Source of the DNA: Oscillospiraceae bacterium
GTDB taxonomy: Bacteria; Bacillota; Clostridia; Oscillospirales; Oscillospiraceae
Length of the DNA stretch: 8,402 bases
NCBI GenBank assembly: GCA_017620315.1
Contig: JAFZQQ010000103.1
Span: 1-8,402 of the forward strand
Direction of reading: 5' to 3'
Part shown: one piece after another, positions 5,992 through 8,402 of the stretch
Layout of the letters: each line of letters begins with the position of its first letter
Position numbering within the stretch: position 1 is the first letter of the stretch
Notes under the pieces: model-generated
Told to the model about the DNA's origin: nothing
Seen by the model: the letters and a program-made list of their open reading frames with translations, nothing else
Database searches by the model: none
Program-made: the position numbers and the translations under genes

Positions 5992-6327
5992 TCAATCATC
6001 GGTTTTCGGCGGAAGTTTTAATAGCAAATCACGTTCTGCTACAATCTTACGTTCAACATCCGCTGTTACATTGCCGTTTATCGGCATAACTGTAAATACT
6101 TTTCCACCGAAGTCTCGTAAGAAAGCTTTATGCCCTTTTTCCTCTGAAGATTTGGCTTTTCCCATATATATAGTTGTATTTGCCGATGCATAAGATTGAG
6201 GTTTGATTTGTAAACCTATTTTATATCCATTTACATCCGTCCACAGATCTACCCAATAAGGAGAGCCTTCTATCTCACTTGGAGCATCATAAAAAGGAAT
6301 TCCGCCTATTACTAAAGAAGGGGTCAT
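5992..6327 (-). CDS. Restriction endonuclease (MjaI-like), C-terminal catalytic part
   Basis: These 111 residues look like the catalytic half of a type II restriction enzyme. YWVDLWTDVNGYKIGLQIKP carries D27, Q40 and K42, a PD-(D/E)xK-like site with Gln in place of the usual acid. IPFYDAPSEIEG before it and KGHKAFLRDFGGKVFTV after it fit my memory of the MjaI (CTAG) family, where these segments follow directly on the N-terminal half encoded upstream. The ATG overlaps the upstream stop (ATGA). Reasonable ribosome binding sites precede it: AAGGAG 11 nt and GAGG 6 nt upstream. It could therefore be translated as a separate coupled subunit, although a one-base change in a homopolymer breaking one gene is more likely. 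The family call is from memory and needs a profile search. Confidence 0.75.
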   Translation of the reverse strand: MTPSLVIGGIPFYDAPSEIEGSPYWVDLWTDVNGYKIGLQIKPQSYASANTTIYMGKAKSSEEKGHKAFLRDFGGKVFTVMPINGNVTADVERKIVAERDLLLKLPPKTDD

Positions 6328-6668
6328 AGTTTTCCTCTCTCCTTAAGATATCCATTATATGTTCTTTCAATTACTACTGTATACATATAGTCTTTACAAT
6401 CAGGTTTAGTTATGGAAGCAATCAGATCAGGATGAAATCGATCCTCGCCAGGAAGATCTTCAGAAACATGCTTATATAATGATTCTCCAAGCATATCGAG
6501 ATGTTCTCTGGTACGAACATTTTCAAAATAGTATTTTATCCATTCCTCAATAGATTTTGGATTGCAAATACGTATTGAATCCGAAGTAGATCCCACATTT
6601 CTCTTGAAATTCAATTGCCATCTGTTCATTGCATAATTTAATACAAACTCTTTTTCCGCTTTTGGCAT
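6324..6668 (-). CDS. Restriction endonuclease (MjaI-like), N-terminal part
   Basis: This 114-residue ORF starts MPKAEKEFVLNYAMNRWQLN with AAAGGAG 8 nt upstream of ATG 6668. It contains PKSIEEWIKYYFENV and ends YTVVIERTYNGYLKERGKL. I recall the pattern of a helical N-terminal region ending in an RTYNGY-like motif from MjaI-type restriction enzymes, where it precedes the catalytic domain in one chain. Here the frame closes at TGA just after GGAAAAC (plus-strand T run 6330-6333). A -1 slip, or restoring a fifth A, would read on as GKTMTPSLVIGGIPF into the next ORF. It lies convergent to the methyltransferase, a common R-M layout. Truncated product, split subunit, programmed slippage and sequencing error all remain open. 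Confidence 0.7.
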   Translation of the reverse strand: MPKAEKEFVLNYAMNRWQLNFKRNVGSTSDSIRICNPKSIEEWIKYYFENVRTREHLDMLGESLYKHVSEDLPGEDRFHPDLIASITKPDCKDYMYTVVIERTYNGYLKERGKL

Positions 6669-6864
6669 AACACTTCTCCTTTTATTATTCTTGTAGTCTT
6701 GTATGTAAGCATGTCAGCATGCTAACGTGGATGAATACATGAATTGTTCTATTCTTGTATTGATGAATACTTCTTATACACTATTCTGTAAACCTCTCAT
6801 ACTTGTCCGCAAAAATGAAAATATGTAACTATGGTAGTATTTCAGTTGAATCAGTGTAATCTGC
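6669..6864. other. Non-coding repeat-bearing leader upstream of the nuclease
   Basis: No gene is seen in these 196 bases, which form the upstream region of the nuclease on the - strand. They contain an imperfect palindrome GTAAGCATG-TCAG-CATGCTAAC (6705-6726), with 6-bp perfect inner arms AGCATG/CATGCT, the direct repeat GATGAATAC (6730-6738 and 6762-6770), and ATTCTTGTA twice (6687-6695 and 6751-6759). This density of short repeats suggests operator sites for a controller protein. I could not settle a convincing promoter. Confidence 0.45.
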
Positions 6865-7074
6865 CTACAGTTCATTAAATAGTTCAGATATAGATACTCC
6901 AAACCCTTTTGCAATCTTTTCGATATTCACCAATGAAATATTCCTCTTAATAAGATGTGCGTCCATCTTTCCGGCAGCTTCAACTACGGCATTGCGTAGC
7001 AATTCGCCGTCTTCTGTAAAAAATCGCTCGTCTTGCCGCAGTACTTCAACTATCGCGCCAAAAAACTTGTTCAT
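6865..7074 (-). pseudogene. Chimeric relic: type III Mod N-terminus joined to C-protein-like XRE tail
   Basis: This is a 69-residue ORF made of two unrelated pieces. Residues 1-42 (MNKFFGAIVEVLRQDERF and ELLRNAVVEAAGKMDAHLIK) match the start of type III restriction-modification Mod methyltransferases. From about residue 43, RNISLVNIEKIAKGFGVSISELF is the last part of the helix-turn-helix of controller-type XRE proteins, in which this block normally follows an ERGE turn. The recognition helix is missing, so neither function should remain. Base composition also shifts at the junction, GC-richer before and AT-rich after. AAAGGGG precedes the start. A 10-codon ORF (MKNGKGVHLI, 7103-7071) overlaps its start by ATGA. 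It lies just upstream of the nuclease on the same strand, where a controller gene would normally sit. Confidence 0.65.
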
Positions 7075-7110
7075 ATCAGATGTACCCCTTTACCGTTCTT
7101 CATGTATTCC

Positions 7111-7139
7111 AGTATAGCAAGAGCGCCCCAATTAAGCAA
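7111..7139 (-). promoter_or_regulatory. Extended -10 promoter upstream of the chimeric ORF
   Basis: On the - strand, TTGCTT (7139-7134) and TATACT (7116-7111) are 17 bp apart, and TGC directly precedes the -10 (extended -10 form). Transcription would start near 7104, almost at the 10-codon ORF MKNGKGVHLI, and read through the chimeric ORF toward the nuclease. This may be the surviving promoter of an ancestral Mod or controller gene. Confidence 0.5.
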
Positions 7140-7183
7140 GATTAGCTTTCGAGGATTTGTGATACTATAACAAAAACCAACGT

Positions 7184-7225
7184 AAAAGCCTGTGAATGAT
7201 GCCAAAATGCATCTCACAGGCTTTT
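7184..7225. terminator. Strong hairpin terminator after the RHH gene
   Basis: AAAAGCCTGTGA (7184-7195) pairs with TCACAGGCTTTT (7214-7225). An inner stem GATGC (7198-7202) and GCATC (7209-7213) extends it across a 2-nt bulge, loop CAAAAT. On the - strand it starts 5 nt after the RHH stop and ends in TTTT. By symmetry it can act in both directions. Confidence 0.85.
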
Positions 7226-7229
7226 CCTA

Positions 7230-7370
7230 TCAGCTATGACGATTAAGGTAATAATCTACTGCAACTCGTATAAACGCTCCAAGCGAGACTCCCTTTCTGT
7301 CTGCCGCCCTCCGTACCCTTTGTAACCATTCGCTATCCGCCCGAAAATCGACTATGGTAATCTTATTCAT
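7230..7370 (-). CDS. Small ribbon-helix-helix (CopG/Arc-like) protein
   Basis: A 46-residue protein starts MNKITIVDFRADSEWLQRV and continues with ADRKGVSLGAFIRVAVDYYL. It shows an N-terminal beta strand, a first helix ending in the RKGVSLGAF turn and a second helix, the ribbon-helix-helix layout of CopG/Arc DNA-binding proteins. Such proteins serve as plasmid copy, toxin-antitoxin or mobilisation regulators. ATG 7370 has GGGGTGAG 4 nt upstream on the - strand, and a strong terminator follows the stop. There is no toxin or relaxase partner beside it. As the gene nearest the right island end it could be a leftover accessory of the integrating element, but that is inference. Confidence 0.7.
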   Translation of the reverse strand: MNKITIVDFRADSEWLQRVRRAADRKGVSLGAFIRVAVDYYLNRHS

Positions 7371-7430
7371 CTAACTCACCCCATCTGAAACAACTTATAT
7401 TTCACAGAGGCGAATAGACGCTTCATGTCC

Positions 7431-7436
7431 ATTATA
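7431..7436 (-). promoter_or_regulatory. Candidate -10 box for the RHH gene
   Basis: A perfect TATAAT on the - strand lies about 60 nt before the RHH start. At the correct spacing I see only a weak -35 (TGGTGT, 7459-7454), inside the hairpin at 7439-7477, so this call is tentative. Confidence 0.35.
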
Positions 7437-7438
7437 CG

Positions 7439-7477
7439 AAGAGGCTCCCCCCTACACCATGCAAGGAGGAGTCTCTT
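7439..7477 (-). terminator. Hairpin downstream of lysS, candidate terminator
   Basis: AAGAGGCTCC (7439-7448) pairs with GGAGTCTCTT (7468-7477) including one G-T wobble. After one C/A mismatch the stem extends by CC/GG, with a 13-nt loop. It lies about 60 nt after the lysS stop on the - strand. No T run follows, so it may be a weak or partial terminator. It would be the replacement for the original lysS terminator stranded at 3985-4016. Confidence 0.5.
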
Positions 7478-7538
7478 TGGGTAAATATCGGGTACAATCT
7501 GATTTTTTGGTGCCAAAACCGCTTGATTTCGCCGTTTA

Positions 7539-8402
7539 TCAGTCCTGCGGCTTCATGGTCGGGAACAGGATCACGTCGCGGATGGAGTCGGTGCCGCAGA
7601 GCATCATGGAGCAGCGGTCAATGCCGAAGCCGAGGCCGCCCGTGGGGGGCATGCCGTACTCGAGCGCGAGCACGAAATCCTCGTCCATCATGTCCGCCTC
7701 CTCGTCGCCGTTGGCGCGCTTTTGCGCCTGTGCCTTGAAGCGTTCGTACTGGTCGATGGGGTCGTTGAGCTCGGAAAACGCGTTGCCCATCTCACAGCCG
7801 CAGACGAACAGCTCATAGCGCTCGGTGAGGTAATGGTCGGTCGGGCTGCGCTTGGCAAGCGGCGAGACCTCGACGGGGTACATGGTGATAAAGGACGGCT
7901 GGACGAGCTTTTCCTCGACCTTCTGGTCGAAGGTCTCATAGAGCGCGTTGCCCCAGGTCTTGTCCACGCCGTCCATATCGACGCCCGCGGACTTCGCCAG
8001 CGCGACGCCCGCCTCGGCGTCGCCCTCGCAGGCCATGAAATCCACGCCGACATACTCCTTCACCGCGTCCGCCATCGTGAGGCGGCGGAAGCCGGGCGTC
8101 AGGTCGACCTTGTTGCCGAGCCATTCGACCTCATAGCTGCCGTGGATCTCCTTCGCGGCGCCAGAGAGGATGTTTTCAAGGATGTCCATCATCCCCTCAA
8201 GGTTAGTGTACGCCTGATAGAGCTCGCAGGTGGTGAACTCGGGGTTGTGCTTGGTGTCCATGCCCTCGTTGCGGAAGATGCGCCCCACCTCGTACACGCG
8301 CTCCATGCCGCCGACGATCAGACGCTTCAGATAAAGCTCCAGAGAAATACGAAGTTTCAGGTCTTCATTCAGCGCATTGAAATGCGTCTCAAAGGGGCGC
8401 GC
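7539..8402 (-). CDS. lysS: Lysyl-tRNA synthetase, class II (C-terminal part, start outside window)
   Basis: This is the catalytic domain of LysRS, which charges tRNA-Lys with lysine using ATP in the cytoplasm. The visible 287 residues begin [15 protein letters not shown], showing that the frame continues past the window edge; Met at 8306 is internal. Class II motif 2 is seen at residues 35-56 ([13 protein letters not shown] then KHNPEF), and motif 3 GGLGFGIDR at 255-263, followed by the family's usual end [13 protein letters not shown]. The N-terminal anticodon-binding OB domain is outside. GC content and codon use match the left core genes and contrast with the island. The last eight codons lie in the direct repeat, so its 3' end and TGA stop appear to have been supplied by the integrated element, while the ancestral end with TAA is stranded at 4035-4060. 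Confidence 0.96.
   Translation of the reverse strand, partial: ARPFETHFNALNEDLKLRISLELYLKRLIVGGMERVYEVGRIFRNEGMDTKHNPEFTTCELYQAYTNLEGMMDILENILSGAAKEIHGSYEVEWLGNKVDLTPGFRRLTMADAVKEYVGVDFMACEGDAEAGVALAKSAGVDMDGVDKTWGNALYETFDQKVEEKLVQPSFITMYPVEVSPLAKRSPTDHYLTERYELFVCGCEMGNAFSELNDPIDQYERFKAQAQKRANGDEEADMMDEDFVLALEYGMPPTGGLGFGIDRCSMMLCGTDSIRDVILFPTMKPQD
7543..7565. repeat. Right direct repeat: functional lysS 3' end (att-like)
   Basis: This is the partner of 4038-4060, identical except C at 7560. On the - strand it encodes the last residues FPTMKPQD of LysRS, here followed by TGA (7541-7539) rather than the TAA of the left copy. Sequence beyond the repeat toward lower coordinates is island DNA, so this copy keeps the gene complete after integration. 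Confidence 0.85.

Larger units (their letters stand above)
4038..7565. mobile_element. AT-rich genomic island integrated at the lysS 3' end
   Basis: A block of about 3.5 kb is strongly AT-rich compared with the GC-rich genes on both sides, and it is bounded by the 23-bp imperfect direct repeat derived from the lysS 3' end. It carries a restriction-modification module, a chimeric gene relic and a ribbon-helix-helix protein. It encodes no integrase, transposase or relaxase that I can see. The arrangement matches integration of elements into the 3' ends of housekeeping genes by tyrosine recombinases, where the element restores the gene end. The recombinase must have been lost or supplied in trans. 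A one-off recombination event involving a short homology is the alternative. Confidence 0.65.

Noticed and set aside
6324..6340. Programmed -1 frameshift site in the nuclease
   Set aside because: GGAAAAC is not a proper X-XXY-YYZ slippery heptamer in the zero frame and I see no clear downstream stimulatory structure. Kept only as an alternative in the findings.
1..8402. CRISPR array, tRNA or rRNA gene
   Set aside because: No regularly spaced direct repeats and no cloverleaf or rRNA-like segments were seen; the only island-flanking repeat is the lysS tail, not a tRNA end.

Overview
The window looks like a chromosomal segment of a GC-rich clostridial Firmicute (Oscillospiraceae-like is my best guess). 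The reasons are strong AAAGGAG-type ribosome binding sites, tightly overlapping genes, a MetN with a C-terminal NIL domain, and a class II LysRS. It is a GC-rich core genome interrupted by a markedly AT-rich island, from about 4060 to 7540.

Left core (1-3874). A perfect-looking sigma-A promoter (TTGACG, 17 bp, TATAAT) inside the end of an unidentified upstream ORF precedes a four-gene operon on the + strand. The genes are metN and metI (methionine ABC importer ATPase and permease; no substrate-binding metQ is present), nnrD (ADP-dependent NAD(P)H-hydrate dehydratase) and a TauE/SafE (YfcA-like) membrane protein. They overlap or abut and end at a GC-rich hairpin terminator. That hairpin is shared with a convergent small two-helix membrane protein on the - strand, which has its own promoter and a palindromic site in its leader.

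Island (4038-7565). An imperfect 23-bp direct repeat (one mismatch) bounds the island. It is the last codons of lysS (encoding FPTMKPQD): the right copy is the functional lysS 3' end, and the left copy is a displaced remnant followed by what looks like the original lysS terminator. This is the signature of site-specific integration at the lysS 3' end, although no recombinase is present in the island. Inside are an XRE repressor with a palindrome lodged between its -35 and -10, a beta-class DNA methyltransferase overlapping it by ATGA, a convergent restriction endonuclease resembling the MjaI (CTAG) family, a small chimeric ORF and a ribbon-helix-helix protein. The methyltransferase is cut by an in-frame amber codon. 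The nuclease is cut by a frameshift at a four-base homopolymer. The chimeric ORF joins the N-terminus of a type III Mod protein to the tail of a controller-type XRE protein. The module is therefore either a decaying restriction-modification system or one working from split polypeptides. The tetranucleotide CTAG does not occur anywhere in the window.

Right core (7539-8402). The C-terminal two thirds or so of lysyl-tRNA synthetase lies on the - strand and runs off the window end.
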